Shown: positions 16,817 to 27,104, counted from the first letter of the stretch. The stretch: 64,000 bases of DNA from JAVVVD01 sp036652795 (GCA_036652795.1 JAVVVD010000002.1:62001-126000), one strand, 5' to 3'. Numbers and translations are program-made. Notes: generated from the letters alone by a model not told the origin.

Positions 16817-19800
16817 TTGCGCGCTCCTCCTCTTTTGATAAAAGTTGATATATGGTTTTGTAGAGCAATTCCGGATCAATGGGCTTGGCAAGGTGCGCGT
16901 TCATTCCGGCATTCTTGGATTTGATTACGTCATCCTCAAAGGCATTGGCCGACATCGCTATGATTGGCACAGCCTTTGCCCATGCTCTACTTAAGCTTCG
17001 AATGCCCTTTGCCGCCTGTAAGCCATCCATCACAGGCATTCTGATGTCCATCAGAACAGCGTCATATGTGTGCTCCGGTGCGGCAGTAAACATGGAAAGG
17101 CCTATACTCCCATTTTCAGCCACATCGACGCAAGCGTTCCTGTATTCCAAAAGTTTTTTAGCAACCATTATATTGAGCTGGTGATCCTCCACCAACAAAA
17201 ATCTTTTACCGCTAAAATCATATACCGCTTTGTTTTCGCTAATGCAATCTGCCGCTGACAACTCCGCAGAATCCTGCGGAATTCCAAGTGGAATATGCAC
17301 TGTGAAGGTTGTGCCAATGCCTAACGTGCTTTCCACAAATACATCTCCGCCCATGAGAAGCGCTAGATTTTTTGAAATTGCCAACCCAAGGCCGCTTCCG
17401 CCATAGCTTGTGGTAGAATTATTATGTTCCTGTGAAAACGGCTTGAAAATATTTGCCAAGAATGCCTTGCCGATACCTATGCCCGTATCGCTGATTTTAA
17501 AGCATAGCTCCGCTATTTTATCGTCAGCGCTAATTTGAGAAATATCAAGGCAAACCTTCCCGCCCTTAGGTGTAAATTTAATAGCGTTAGTGAGAATGTT
17601 GATTAATATTTGCTCAAGTCGAATTGCATCGCCAATATAATTATTTTTGCGGCCCTCGAATTCAGTCACGGTATAAGCCACACCTTTTTCTTCCGCCTGC
17701 ACACGAATGATGGTATCAACAGCATCTAAAAAATTTTTGCATACAATCACTTCGTTTTGGAGCGTCACTTTCCCGCTTTCAATTTTTGACATGTCAAGGA
17801 TATCATTTAGCAGCGACAACAAATATTGCGAAGAATACTGTGATTTTTCAATACACTCAATAACCAGTGCTTTATTATCCAGATTTTGAGAAGCAATTTG
17901 AGCCATGCCGATAATTGCATTCATCGGTGTTCTGATTTCATGGCTGATCCGAGACAGAAATTTTGATTTTGCAGCATTGGCATACTCAGCCATTTTTACC
18001 GCTGCAACAAGCTCCTGATTCTTTTTTTTCTGTTCCTCAACAGCTGCGGTAGTATCCGTCCTTGTCATCAGGAAAACCTTAAGCTTAGAGTCGATATAGC
18101 TAAAATGCAGCTGCTTTTTAGATACAGCTCCGTATTTATCTTGCATCCCATAAAAAATCTTATAGGTTCCATTTGCATCAAGCTGCCTGATAATGTTTTT
18201 GATTGTAAGCTCCCGCACCACACGCGCAATATCATCTTGGCAAATATACCTGCGCACATATTCGTGTGTCTCTTCTTCAAAGTTATCGCTTTCATAAGCA
18301 TAGGCATTGTCGAAATCATTTTCGCTGTACCGAACCGCCGAATTCCGCTCTGCATCCACCACCACCAAAAAGTCATAATCCGTTTTAACGATAGCATTCA
18401 TTACATTTTGCATGGTTCTCTCATTTGTTATGTTTGTGGAATACAAGAATGCCACAACATCGTTGTCCTCAGTCCTTTTCATCATATGGGCAGTAAGTAC
18501 TGTCCAATATCTACGCCCTTCAATCTTTCTCGTAAGTTCCAATGACAATGTAGTTTCTCCAGCTGCAAAACGCCTTAACATCGCATCACGATTAAAAATT
18601 GCCGCGCATTCTTTTTGTGCATTCTCCGTTGTTAGCTCTGTGTACATCTGATCAAAATACGCTTGTGCGGTCTTTGCGGCGCTCATACGCGCCATAACTT
18701 TGGGAAAAATGCTCTTGCAATCTAAAACAATATTTTTAGTCAGATTTACATTAATGGATGCCATTGTCGCTTTTTGCATAGCTTGCCTGTATGACAACTC
18801 ATCACTATATCGTTTTTCAGCTTCTTTTTCTTTTGTCACATCATGTCCTACGCAGTAGGCTTTTACAGGGTTGCCATTATCATCAAAAATATTTGTATAG
18901 GTAACCCGTTCGCACCAGAATTTATCATCACCTTGCTCCCGAATCCATAGGTCAGCTGTCACCTCTGTTTCGCCATTTTTCATTCTTTTGATCATGTCAA
19001 GAAACGTATCAATGCTATCCTCGCGGATGTGCCCTTCATCCATTGCCGATTGGATATAATTTGTTATCGCAGTATTGTGTTGATTTATTCTTGGAGATCT
19101 TGAAAAGATGGTCATAACGTCGGTAGCGTAATCATATTCCCATATGTTGATATTGGAGGATTTTATAGCGGTAGCATAACGAAACTCGCTTTCACGAAGT
19201 GCTTGTTCAGCCTTGATCTGCTCATTAACATCGGAAAATACCGTATACAAGATTAAGGTGCCGTCCTGTGCCGCCATTACTTGCCCCGAGACGCGCATCC
19301 AGCGATAGCTGCCGTCCTTTTGCACAACGCGGTGGTTATAATTGAATTTGCGCTTTTCTTTGTAAGCGGTTTGGACGGCTTCAATTAAGCCGCGCCTGTC
19401 ATCCGGATGGAAAACATCAAGCGTGGATTCGCGTGTTGCCTCGCAGTATTCCTCCTTTGTCATGCCGCAAAGCTCATATACACGCTCACTTATAAAAATA
19501 GGGGTGAATTTTTCATCCCAACTATACATTCCTACGCCGCCCGGAATGGAGTTGATCAGGTTTTCGTATTTATTTGATCCCTCTACAATTGTCTCTTCCA
19601 TATGTTTTAGCGCCGTGATATCAGTATAATATGCAAATATTATCTCATTGCCGTTTTCATCAAGCGCATGTCTGGAATGCTGATTAACCCAAACCAGGCT
19701 GCCGTCTTTTTTTACCGCACGACAAATTATTTCACAGGGTTCAAATTTACCATTGCGCTTGGCCGCGGCCTCCTTGAGGTAGTCTCTGTCTTGCGGGTAC

Positions 19801-19985
19801 ACGCAATTCCACGCAGATCGATGATATATTTGAAGCAACTCGTCAGCACTGTCACATCCAAGCATTTTGGCAAACATTTCGTTTGCAAACAGAATTTCAA
19901 AATCCATTGACGCCGCGATAACCATCAGCCCAATCGGAAGGGAAAGCTCTATAAAATCCGCCTCGATTTCTGAAAGCTTCTTCAT
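16800..19985 (-). CDS. PAS-rich hybrid sensor histidine kinase (PASx4-HisKA-HATPase-REC)
   Basis: A 1061-residue kinase with no obvious membrane helix, so cytosolic. Successive PAS segments lie at about 15-130, 140-260 and 265-390, with a further sensor module at about 530-650. H-box SHEIRTPMNAIIGMA follows with His682, then N-box NILTNAIKFTPKGG, G-box DTGIGIG and YGGSGLGLA. The C-terminal receiver has D980 in LMDIRMPVMDG. It overlaps the upstream kinase gene (ATGA) and the downstream hpt gene. Its layout and H-box are very close to the neighbouring kinase, suggesting tandem duplication. The signal is unknown. Confidence 0.9.
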   Translation of the reverse strand: MKKLSEIEADFIELSLPIGLMVIAASMDFEILFANEMFAKMLGCDSADELLQIYHRSAWNCVYPQDRDYLKEAAAKRNGKFEPCEIICRAVKKDGSLVWVNQHSRHALDENGNEIIFAYYTDITALKHMEETIVEGSNKYENLINSIPGGVGMYSWDEKFTPIFISERVYELCGMTKEEYCEATRESTLDVFHPDDRRGLIEAVQTAYKEKRKFNYNHRVVQKDGSYRWMRVSGQVMAAQDGTLILYTVFSDVNEQIKAEQALRESEFRYATAIKSSNINIWEYDYATDVMTIFSRSPRINQHNTAITNYIQSAMDEGHIREDSIDTFLDMIKRMKNGETEVTADLWIREQGDDKFWCERVTYTNIFDDNGNPVKAYCVGHDVTKEKEAEKRYSDELSYRQAMQKATMASINVNLTKNIVLDCKSIFPKVMARMSAAKTAQAYFDQMYTELTTENAQKECAAIFNRDAMLRRFAAGETTLSLELTRKIEGRRYWTVLTAHMMKRTEDNDVVAFLYSTNITNERTMQNVMNAIVKTDYDFLVVVDAERNSAVRYSENDFDNAYAYESDNFEEETHEYVRRYICQDDIARVVRELTIKNIIRQLDANGTYKIFYGMQDKYGAVSKKQLHFSYIDSKLKVFLMTRTDTTAAVEEQKKKNQELVAAVKMAEYANAAKSKFLSRISHEIRTPMNAIIGMAQIASQNLDNKALVIECIEKSQYSSQYLLSLLNDILDMSKIESGKVTLQNEVIVCKNFLDAVDTIIRVQAEEKGVAYTVTEFEGRKNNYIGDAIRLEQILINILTNAIKFTPKGGKVCLDISQISADDKIAELCFKISDTGIGIGKAFLANIFKPFSQEHNNSTTSYGGSGLGLAISKNLALLMGGDVFVESTLGIGTTFTVHIPLGIPQDSAELSAADCISENKAVYDFSGKRFLLVEDHQLNIMVAKKLLEYRNACVDVAENGSIGLSMFTAAPEHTYDAVLMDIRMPVMDGLQAAKGIRSLSRAWAKAVPIIAMSANAFEDDVIKSKNAGMNAHLAKPIDPELLYKTIYQLLSKEEERANGRNA

Positions 19986-22900
19986 TTATCTGTTCCGCCT
20001 TTCTGAAAAAAGCTCTGCATTGTTTGGTATAAAAGCGCCGGCTCAATTGGCTTTACCAAATGCGCATTCATGCCGGCAGCCCTTGTTTTTTCAACATCCT
20101 CGTCAAACGCATTTGCCGTCATTGCGATAATAGGGATTGTTATTGCATCCGCCTTACGCATATGTCGAATTGCTTTTGCGGCGGTAATGCCATCCATAAC
20201 CGGCATAAGAATATCCATTAAAATCGCATCGTAATATCCGTCTTCCTTTTGTGCAAATGTTTCAATTGCCAAAAGTCCATTTTCAGCAATTTCCACTTCT
20301 ATATTTTTCGCATTGAGGAGCTTTTTGGCAACCTCAATATTAAGCACATGATCTTCAACGAGCAAAACCCGTTTCCCCGTGAAATCATACGCTTGGGACA
20401 CAACCGGTTTTGCATTAACGCCCTTTTTAGTGTAAATTTTTTCAAAGGCAGAGCAAAGTGAGGATTTGAACAGTGGCTTTGAAATCAGCATATTTACGCC
20501 GGCTTGTTTGGCCTCCGCTTCAATGGCCGCCCAATCGTACGCCGTCATAATAATAATTGTAACTTCAGGCCCAACTATTTTACGAATTTCGCGTGCGGTT
20601 TCTATGCCATCCATATCAGGCATTTTCCAATCAAGCAAAACCACATCATAAAATTCCTTCTTTTCCTGCTTGCTACGTATGATCTCTACCGCTTTTGCAC
20701 CCGAAATCACATACTCAGCCCGCATTCCCATATCCAACAACACCTGCGCAGTATGCTGGCAGATCATAATATCATCATCCACAATCAAGGCTTTAAGCAT
20801 ATCAAAGTAAATATCGGATTTAAATTCTAGTGCTTGCTTGCTTTCCTCTGTAATTCCCAGCTTTACTTCAACAACAAATTCGCTTCCAATTCCTTCAATG
20901 CTATTTGCGCTAATTTTTCCGCCCATCAAATCCACTAAATTCTTGCAAATAGCAAGGCCCAATCCGGTCCCTCCATATGGTGATGACGCACCTGAGTTAG
21001 CTTGTTCAAATGGCTCAAAAAGGTTGGGCATGAAATCTTCTCTTATGCCAATCCCCGTATCATTTATTGTAAATTTCATCAACGCTTTATCTTGCTTAAC
21101 TATTTCCTGGTGAACAATCAATTGAACTTTTCCGCCCTGCGGCGTAAACTTAATCGCATTTGAAATAATGTTGATAAGCACCTGCTGTAGCTTCATTGCA
21201 TCGCCTATGTAATAATCCTCAATAAAGCTTGTCATGATCGCATCATACTCCACACCCTTTTGCTGCGCCTGCGCATGACAGATGCTGTTAACGCCATTGA
21301 TAAATTCCTCAAATGGAATTTTTTCACTGCGGATCAACACCTTACCGCTCTCTATTCTGGACATGTCCAGAATATCATTGATAAGGGAGAGCAGGAAACG
21401 TGCAGAAATCCCCACTTTAGATAGATAATCCGACACCTGTGCCGGATCATTCACACATTGCGCAGCTAAGGTGGCCATTCCAATAATGGCATTCATCGGC
21501 GTCCTGATTTCATGGCTCATGCGCGAAAGGAATTCCGACTTTGTATTATTAGCTTGCTGGGCTGCAAGCAACGCATCCTTTAGCGCCTCGTTTTTTCGCT
21601 GTTCTCCGTTATAGATATCCGTAATATCTGTTCGCGTCAAAATGATTTTCTTTCTCGGTTTATCCAGATATGAAAATTGGAGCTTTTTTCGGGCGATCGT
21701 TCCATTTTTCGCCTTGACGCGGCAATAGGATGTATAAACATCCTGTTTTTCAAGCTGTTCAAGTATGTTTTTATATGACATATCGTGGATATTCTGTTCG
21801 ATATCCTCATCAAGCAAATACTCATGTGCAAACTGCGCAACCTCTTTTTCGTAGTTGCTGGCACCGAATGACGGAAGCGGCGTTTTGCCGTCCGTCTTAG
21901 CATATATGGTATATCTATCTGTGACAATATCCAGCAGCGCCAAATAATCGTAATCCATGTTAACAACTGTATCCACAAGGGCGTGCTCCATCTTTTTATT
22001 GTCGATGTCGGTGGCATAGATATAGCCTTCTATATCGCTGTTTTTAGGATTTTTAAACATGTCCAATTCGATTTTAATCCAGCGAAAATCGTCTGCCGCA
22101 AAGCTTACATAAGCTTCATGAGTGAAGTTGGTTTTACCTGCCTGATAGCTTTTGAGCAAGTTTTTTCGATTGAATATTTTTTTATATTCCGCTAAATCAT
22201 CTGCTTCAACATGCGTGGCATATTCGCTTTCGAAAAATCCATCAACCGTTCCATTGCCCTTAAAGCCAAGTATAATCGAATTATTACCTTGTCCATCTCC
22301 ACAGGTATTTTTAGTTAAATTCATTTTAAAAGAGCCAAGCACGTCCTGATTATGTACCTTTCTCCATTCAATTTCTTCGCTATATCTCTCCTCCAGACTG
22401 ACCCGCTCCGTTATATCCATAACGGAACCAATCGCTTTTACCGCCTTGCCGCTATTGTCAAAAATAGTATTGTAGGTTGTTTCATTCCAGCACCAAGTAT
22501 TGGAATCTGTATTTTTCCATCGCCCCACGCTTTTCGCCGTTTTTTCTCCGGCAAAAATTTTATTGTACATTTCAACAAGTGCCGGAACATCATCCGGATG
22601 CAATGAGCCATCGCTTATAATGGACTCTGGAACATTTTTGATCATTGTTACATTGTCGTAAGCATTAATATTTGTGGTATTGTTAAAGTTGTATATAGTT
22701 TTGCTTTCAATATCCAATATCCAGCACGTCATTCCGCTTTGCTTTGCCGCCTGCATATAGGTTTCCGCAAGGCGCTTGTATGTGCTGATATTTTCGGCGA
22801 TACCTATTGCGCTGACCGGTCTGCCGGATTCATCGAAGGTGGTAATATATTGAATTCTTTTCCATATTGGAACGCCCTGCTCTATCACCTGTATTTCGCT

Positions 22901-23185
22901 GTAAATATGCGCTTCTCCCTGCTTTATTTGTTCATGTATATACATCCATTCTTCGATGCTGTCCTCATGGATAAGCCCCATATCTACCAGGTATTGAGGA
23001 AAATTCTCCCATGATTCTGAGATGCCAAGCTCTGGCATAGCATTTAATCCGGAAACGCCCGTGTTGCTCGCAGGATAAAACATCCAGTAATGAATTCCAC
23101 AATGCTTGAGTATTTCGGTTAACTCCTCTTTAATTTTTAAGCTATTATTTTGCTGTTTTTTAGATGCAATGTTATTTTTTTTCAT
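19982..23185 (-). CDS. PAS-rich hybrid sensor histidine kinase with two receivers
   Basis: A 1067-residue cytosolic kinase. PAS-type segments occupy about residues 20-540. The H-box SHEIRTPMNAIIGMA has His558, with N-box NIISNAIKFTPQGG and G2 YGGTGLGLAICKNL. Two C-terminal receivers have D852 (LLDWKMPDMDG) and D991 (LMDILMPVMDG). The ATG at 23185 follows GGGAG and overlaps the upstream cyclic-di-GMP gene by 14 bases. The module before the H-box (DYDYLALLD ... KKLQFSYLDKP) recurs in the next kinase. An obvious partner is the Hpt at 16457. Confidence 0.9.
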   Translation of the reverse strand: MKKNNIASKKQQNNSLKIKEELTEILKHCGIHYWMFYPASNTGVSGLNAMPELGISESWENFPQYLVDMGLIHEDSIEEWMYIHEQIKQGEAHIYSEIQVIEQGVPIWKRIQYITTFDESGRPVSAIGIAENISTYKRLAETYMQAAKQSGMTCWILDIESKTIYNFNNTTNINAYDNVTMIKNVPESIISDGSLHPDDVPALVEMYNKIFAGEKTAKSVGRWKNTDSNTWCWNETTYNTIFDNSGKAVKAIGSVMDITERVSLEERYSEEIEWRKVHNQDVLGSFKMNLTKNTCGDGQGNNSIILGFKGNGTVDGFFESEYATHVEADDLAEYKKIFNRKNLLKSYQAGKTNFTHEAYVSFAADDFRWIKIELDMFKNPKNSDIEGYIYATDIDNKKMEHALVDTVVNMDYDYLALLDIVTDRYTIYAKTDGKTPLPSFGASNYEKEVAQFAHEYLLDEDIEQNIHDMSYKNILEQLEKQDVYTSYCRVKAKNGTIARKKLQFSYLDKPRKKIILTRTDITDIYNGEQRKNEALKDALLAAQQANNTKSEFLSRMSHEIRTPMNAIIGMATLAAQCVNDPAQVSDYLSKVGISARFLLSLINDILDMSRIESGKVLIRSEKIPFEEFINGVNSICHAQAQQKGVEYDAIMTSFIEDYYIGDAMKLQQVLINIISNAIKFTPQGGKVQLIVHQEIVKQDKALMKFTINDTGIGIREDFMPNLFEPFEQANSGASSPYGGTGLGLAICKNLVDLMGGKISANSIEGIGSEFVVEVKLGITEESKQALEFKSDIYFDMLKALIVDDDIMICQHTAQVLLDMGMRAEYVISGAKAVEIIRSKQEKKEFYDVVLLDWKMPDMDGIETAREIRKIVGPEVTIIIMTAYDWAAIEAEAKQAGVNMLISKPLFKSSLCSAFEKIYTKKGVNAKPVVSQAYDFTGKRVLLVEDHVLNIEVAKKLLNAKNIEVEIAENGLLAIETFAQKEDGYYDAILMDILMPVMDGITAAKAIRHMRKADAITIPIIAMTANAFDEDVEKTRAAGMNAHLVKPIEPALLYQTMQSFFQKGGTDK

Positions 23186-26100
23186 TATCGTCTCCCTTTG
23201 AATACAATTCCATATTCCCAATTTCGGTTACATCTACCGCAACTTCCAGATGAACAATTCGTCCGTTTCGGTTGATATTTTTCCCGCGCATTAAGAATAT
23301 CTGCGACGTATTGGGTATTTGAAACAGCCTCGTATATACTTTATCCTCCGCCATGTTCGCTATAGTACAAAACTTGCAAGGTGTGCTTCGCTGCATCAGG
23401 ATTTCATAGCATTTTTTGTTCTTGCAGATTTCTTGTGTAACGCCCATACGTTTACAAAGGTTGTCGTTCGCATAAATCAGATTGTAGGTATCCTTATCAC
23501 AGATATAAATGCTGTCGTTGATGGAATCAAGTACGCTCTCAGAGTCGTTAATCCAGTTGGTAATGGAAATAGACGCTGATTCCTCACCATAGATTGAAAC
23601 CGTGTTTCTGCCATGGCATTTTGCATTATATAAAGCCCTGTCTGCATTTTTGTAAAGTATGCTAAATGAATTATCCTGCTCTGATGAAACGGCAATGCCC
23701 ACAGAGCAGCTAATCCCCGCATTTTTTCCATCAATCACTATCTCCGCCATGCTCTTGCAAAGCTCCAGCGCTTTATTTTCAACAACCTCAACATCCGGTA
23801 TATTCCCGATAAATACGGCAAATTCATCTCCGCCCATACGCGCAACAATATCGTCCTTTCTGAAAAGCGAACGAAGCTTGCCCGCAGCCGCACAGATCAC
23901 CTTATCGCCATAATCGTGCCCGCACGAATCATTGATTTTTTTAAAGTTATCAATATCCAGCATCATCATTGCGCATGTATTTGATGCGTTTTCTAGGCGC
24001 TGCGCAATCATCTCTTCGGCGCTAACCCGATTGATTAGTCCTGTCATCAGATCTGTTTTTACCTGCTCCGACATATTGTTATATTCTCTTATCATTTCTT
24101 TGAAGCGGCGGTTGGATTCCAGCACATTTTTTATGCGGCGAGTTACCACTTCTGGAATAAATGGTTTTACAATATAGTCATTTGCACCCAGTGCCAGGGT
24201 ACTTATCTGCTGTACCTGGCTGTCGTCGGCAGTAATCATGATTACGGGGATTCCATCTAGCTCAGGCGATTTTTGCTTGTACTGTAAAAATTCTTTTCCA
24301 TTCATCCTGGGCATATTGATATCCAATAGGATCAAATCAATTTTATTTCGATTTTCATTTAGTATTTCAATTGCTTCCTCGCCGTTTTCCGCCTCTAAGA
24401 AGCTGAATTTATCCTGCAATATATTTTTTAAAATGATACGGTTAATAACCGCATCGTCCACAATCAACACCGTATGTACGTGGGTTTCGTTGTCATTCAA
24501 AAGCAAGGAAGCCCTGTATTTTTGCATCTCTGAGTCGATTTCTTTGCGCATAGTGATATCTGTTAATTCTCCGATTAAAATATGTTTGTCGCCAACTGTA
24601 GAAACATATTGAAGCTTCGTGCAAATCCATATAGGCGTTCCGTTTATGCGGTTGCGCATATATTCGCACTCAGAGATTCCATGAGACTTAGCGCAAGCGC
24701 GAAAAGCATCCAACAATGGCACTCGATATTCTTCATAAGCCAAGCCAAGAATATCGTGCGCCTTTGCCAGCATATCGTCATGTCCAAATAGTGTGTAATA
24801 GGCTTCATTCACCCTGATCATTTCAATATGGTCATCAACAAATTCATAAATCGCTGCTGCCTGTAGTGCATTGCCAAATAGTGACTTCATATCCGAATTA
24901 AGTGAAAACAAATCATCATAGCAGTAGTTCTCATATTGTTTATACGCAATCACCTTCGGGTCAAAGGCTTGGCTGCGGCATAGTTGTTCATATTCCCTTA
25001 CCGGCATTGGACGTGCAAAGTAATAGCCTTGCACATAGTCACATCCCACGCTCCTTAAAAAGTCCACCTGCGCGCTTGTTTCTGCACCTTCAGCAATCAC
25101 CGGAATATTCAGCCATTTTGCCATGCGGATCACGGAAGCTATTATGTTCTCGCCCCGTCCCGGAATTTCAGTTTTAGCTAAAAAGCGCATATCGATTTTT
25201 AAGATGTCAATCGCAATATCCTTTAGAAGACTAAGTGAGGAATATCCGCTTCCAAAATCATCCATCATTATGGTAAACCCATAGTTTTGCAGCTGAGTCA
25301 TGGCTTTTTTCATGGCAACGGGGTTATCGGTATATGCGCTTTCGGTTAGCTCCAAGTTTAATAGCGCTGGTTCGACATTATATTTATTTACAAGATCAAG
25401 CAATGTTTCTACCAATTGGGGATTATAGATGTTAACGCGGGAAACATTAACCGAGAGCGGATATGGTTTTATTCCTTGCTCCGTCCATGCATGAATGCAC
25501 TTGCAGGCCTGTTCCCATACATAATAATCAAGCTTTGTAATAAAGCCGTTGCGTTCAAATACAGGAATGAATTCATTCGGAGAAAGCATTCCTTTTTGCG
25601 GATGCATCCACCTTACAAGCACCTCCGCGCCGCATGGTAAATTGGTATGAATATTATATTGTGGCTGAAGGAATATTTCAAACTGCTCGCTCTCGAGCGC
25701 AAAGTTCATTTCATTAACAATTTCTTGCTCGCGGGTCAGTTTTATACTCATGCTCTCATTGTAGTATGAATAATAATCCACATAATTTCCCTTGCAATTT
25801 TTGGCAGCAAGCGTAGCCCTGTTGTACATTTCCTCGATTGGGATTGTGCTGTCGTCTATTATATAAACCCCAACCGACGGCACGATATCATAGTTAAGGT
25901 TGTATTTTGCAAGCAGTTTTTTGGAGTACCCAATAATATGTTCTGTTGTTACTTGATCATATGGTATGCAAAAGCAAAATATATCGGATTCTATTCTTCC
26001 AAGGGTAGCTTTATTAAAATTTTTCGTCTCATCTTTTAAGTGCTCGGCAATATAGATCAATAATTTATCGCCATCCGCAACGCCAAAAAAAGAATTTATC

Positions 26101-26639
26101 AGCTGAAACCGGTCTACATCCAAACGTATGAATACAAATCTCTCATCATGGCTGGCATTGATCATTTCACGCGTTGCATCAAAGAATTTTGTCTTGTTGT
26201 AAATTCCTGTTAAGGCATCGTATTCCGCCAAATATTTCAACTCTTTTAGCGCGGTGAGTTGGCTTCTGTCAATTGCATTTTTCAGCCTGAATCTTATGAT
26301 TTGTGGCCCGTACGGTTTAGAAACAAAATCCCAAGCGCCAAGCACAAGCGCTTTTAATTCATTATCGTTATTGCCATTTTCCGTTGTCACAATAATTGGC
26401 AGATTGCTGTAGCGCGCATCATTTCGAATTGCCGCTAAAACGGCATAGCCATCCATAACAGGCATAACTATGTCAAGCATAACAGCAGCAATTTCGTTTA
26501 CGTGCTCGCTTAATATTTCCAGTGCAGTTTGTCCGTTTTCGGCTTGAAGTACATTGTATTCGTTGGATAATATTTTAAAAAGTATCGTCCTGTTAACAGC
26601 ATTGTCGTCAACCACTAAAATGGTTTTTAGATAAGGCAT
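23172..26639 (-). CDS. REC-GGDEF(degenerate)-EAL-PAS-REC-GGDEF-PAS cyclic-di-GMP protein
   Basis: A 1155-residue soluble protein. The first receiver has D56 (MLDIVMPVMDG). The first GGDEF has the degenerate motif ESDIF (217-221), so probably no synthesis. The EAL domain starts at E339 (AEVLVRW) and keeps NVSRVNI, LELTESAY, MDDFGSGYSSL, KIDMRF, IAEGAET and YVQGYYFARP, so it is probably an active phosphodiesterase. A PAS domain follows, then a second receiver (D773), an intact GGDEF (936-940) with an RKDD I-site, and a C-terminal PAS with TPCKFC. It heads the operon with two kinases and Hpt. Both synthesis and breakdown of cyclic-di-GMP are inferred. Confidence 0.9.
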   Translation of the reverse strand: MPYLKTILVVDDNAVNRTILFKILSNEYNVLQAENGQTALEILSEHVNEIAAVMLDIVMPVMDGYAVLAAIRNDARYSNLPIIVTTENGNNDNELKALVLGAWDFVSKPYGPQIIRFRLKNAIDRSQLTALKELKYLAEYDALTGIYNKTKFFDATREMINASHDERFVFIRLDVDRFQLINSFFGVADGDKLLIYIAEHLKDETKNFNKATLGRIESDIFCFCIPYDQVTTEHIIGYSKKLLAKYNLNYDIVPSVGVYIIDDSTIPIEEMYNRATLAAKNCKGNYVDYYSYYNESMSIKLTREQEIVNEMNFALESEQFEIFLQPQYNIHTNLPCGAEVLVRWMHPQKGMLSPNEFIPVFERNGFITKLDYYVWEQACKCIHAWTEQGIKPYPLSVNVSRVNIYNPQLVETLLDLVNKYNVEPALLNLELTESAYTDNPVAMKKAMTQLQNYGFTIMMDDFGSGYSSLSLLKDIAIDILKIDMRFLAKTEIPGRGENIIASVIRMAKWLNIPVIAEGAETSAQVDFLRSVGCDYVQGYYFARPMPVREYEQLCRSQAFDPKVIAYKQYENYCYDDLFSLNSDMKSLFGNALQAAAIYEFVDDHIEMIRVNEAYYTLFGHDDMLAKAHDILGLAYEEYRVPLLDAFRACAKSHGISECEYMRNRINGTPIWICTKLQYVSTVGDKHILIGELTDITMRKEIDSEMQKYRASLLLNDNETHVHTVLIVDDAVINRIILKNILQDKFSFLEAENGEEAIEILNENRNKIDLILLDINMPRMNGKEFLQYKQKSPELDGIPVIMITADDSQVQQISTLALGANDYIVKPFIPEVVTRRIKNVLESNRRFKEMIREYNNMSEQVKTDLMTGLINRVSAEEMIAQRLENASNTCAMMMLDIDNFKKINDSCGHDYGDKVICAAAGKLRSLFRKDDIVARMGGDEFAVFIGNIPDVEVVENKALELCKSMAEIVIDGKNAGISCSVGIAVSSEQDNSFSILYKNADRALYNAKCHGRNTVSIYGEESASISITNWINDSESVLDSINDSIYICDKDTYNLIYANDNLCKRMGVTQEICKNKKCYEILMQRSTPCKFCTIANMAEDKVYTRLFQIPNTSQIFLMRGKNINRNGRIVHLEVAVDVTEIGNMELYSKGDDNEKK

Positions 26640-26845
26640 CTCAATACCCCCATCGCGAAATTTATCGCATATTAAACATTTTTTGGATTAGAGTTTTGGG
26701 GTGTATTCCTGAAAAACCGTTTGGCACCATCATTTTTTTAATGGTGCTCCTTTAAAAAATACAATACATCTCCCATTTTTAAGTATCAACTGCTAAATAC
26801 AACTTCTAACTTTTATATACTTTTCGACTATATATCCATATTTAT

Positions 26846-26874
26846 ACTATAAACAACGGATGTAATGATGTCAA
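26846..26874 (-). promoter_or_regulatory. Sigma-A promoter of the minus-strand signalling operon
   Basis: On the minus strand TTGACA (26874-26869), 17-base spacer, TATAGT (26851-26846). It lies about 200 bases before the cyclic-di-GMP gene start, implying a long leader. Confidence 0.72.
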
Positions 26875-27043
26875 TAAAAGCGCAAAAGTATTGTATATAT
26901 GCTTTTTCCTACTATATATATATAACTTGCTATGTTACATTTTAATATAATTATGATTTCAGGCATGTTTATTTCTAAATTTTGCTCAGCGTTTGTTCGT
27001 GTATTGCCAAATCATACTCAATAATGGCATTGCGTCCAAAATA

Positions 27044-27072
27044 TTGACATTATTCGAGCGATAGAACATAAT
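27044..27072 (+). promoter_or_regulatory. Sigma-A promoter of the Cache-PAS-GGDEF gene
   Basis: TTGACA (27044-27049), 17-base spacer, CATAAT (27067-27072), 32 bases before the ATG at 27105. Confidence 0.7.
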
Positions 27073-27104
27073 CGTATTAATTGGTAATTAAAAGGCGGTT
27101 CTAT

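Larger units (their letters stand above)
26640..27104 (+). other. AT-rich divergent intergenic region of the signalling island
   Basis: Holds the two divergent promoters listed separately and a leader of about 200 bases before the minus-strand operon. That leader has a hairpin GCACCAT/ATGGTGC (26725-26747) and a 23-codon reading frame on the minus strand (26733-26662) with AAAGGAG 13 bases upstream; the frame is weakly supported. No cyclic-di-GMP riboswitch motif was recognised. Confidence 0.6.

Noticed and set aside
26640..27104. Cyclic-di-GMP riboswitch in the divergent region
   Set aside because: Would fit the genes, but no GEMM-like conserved elements are visible.
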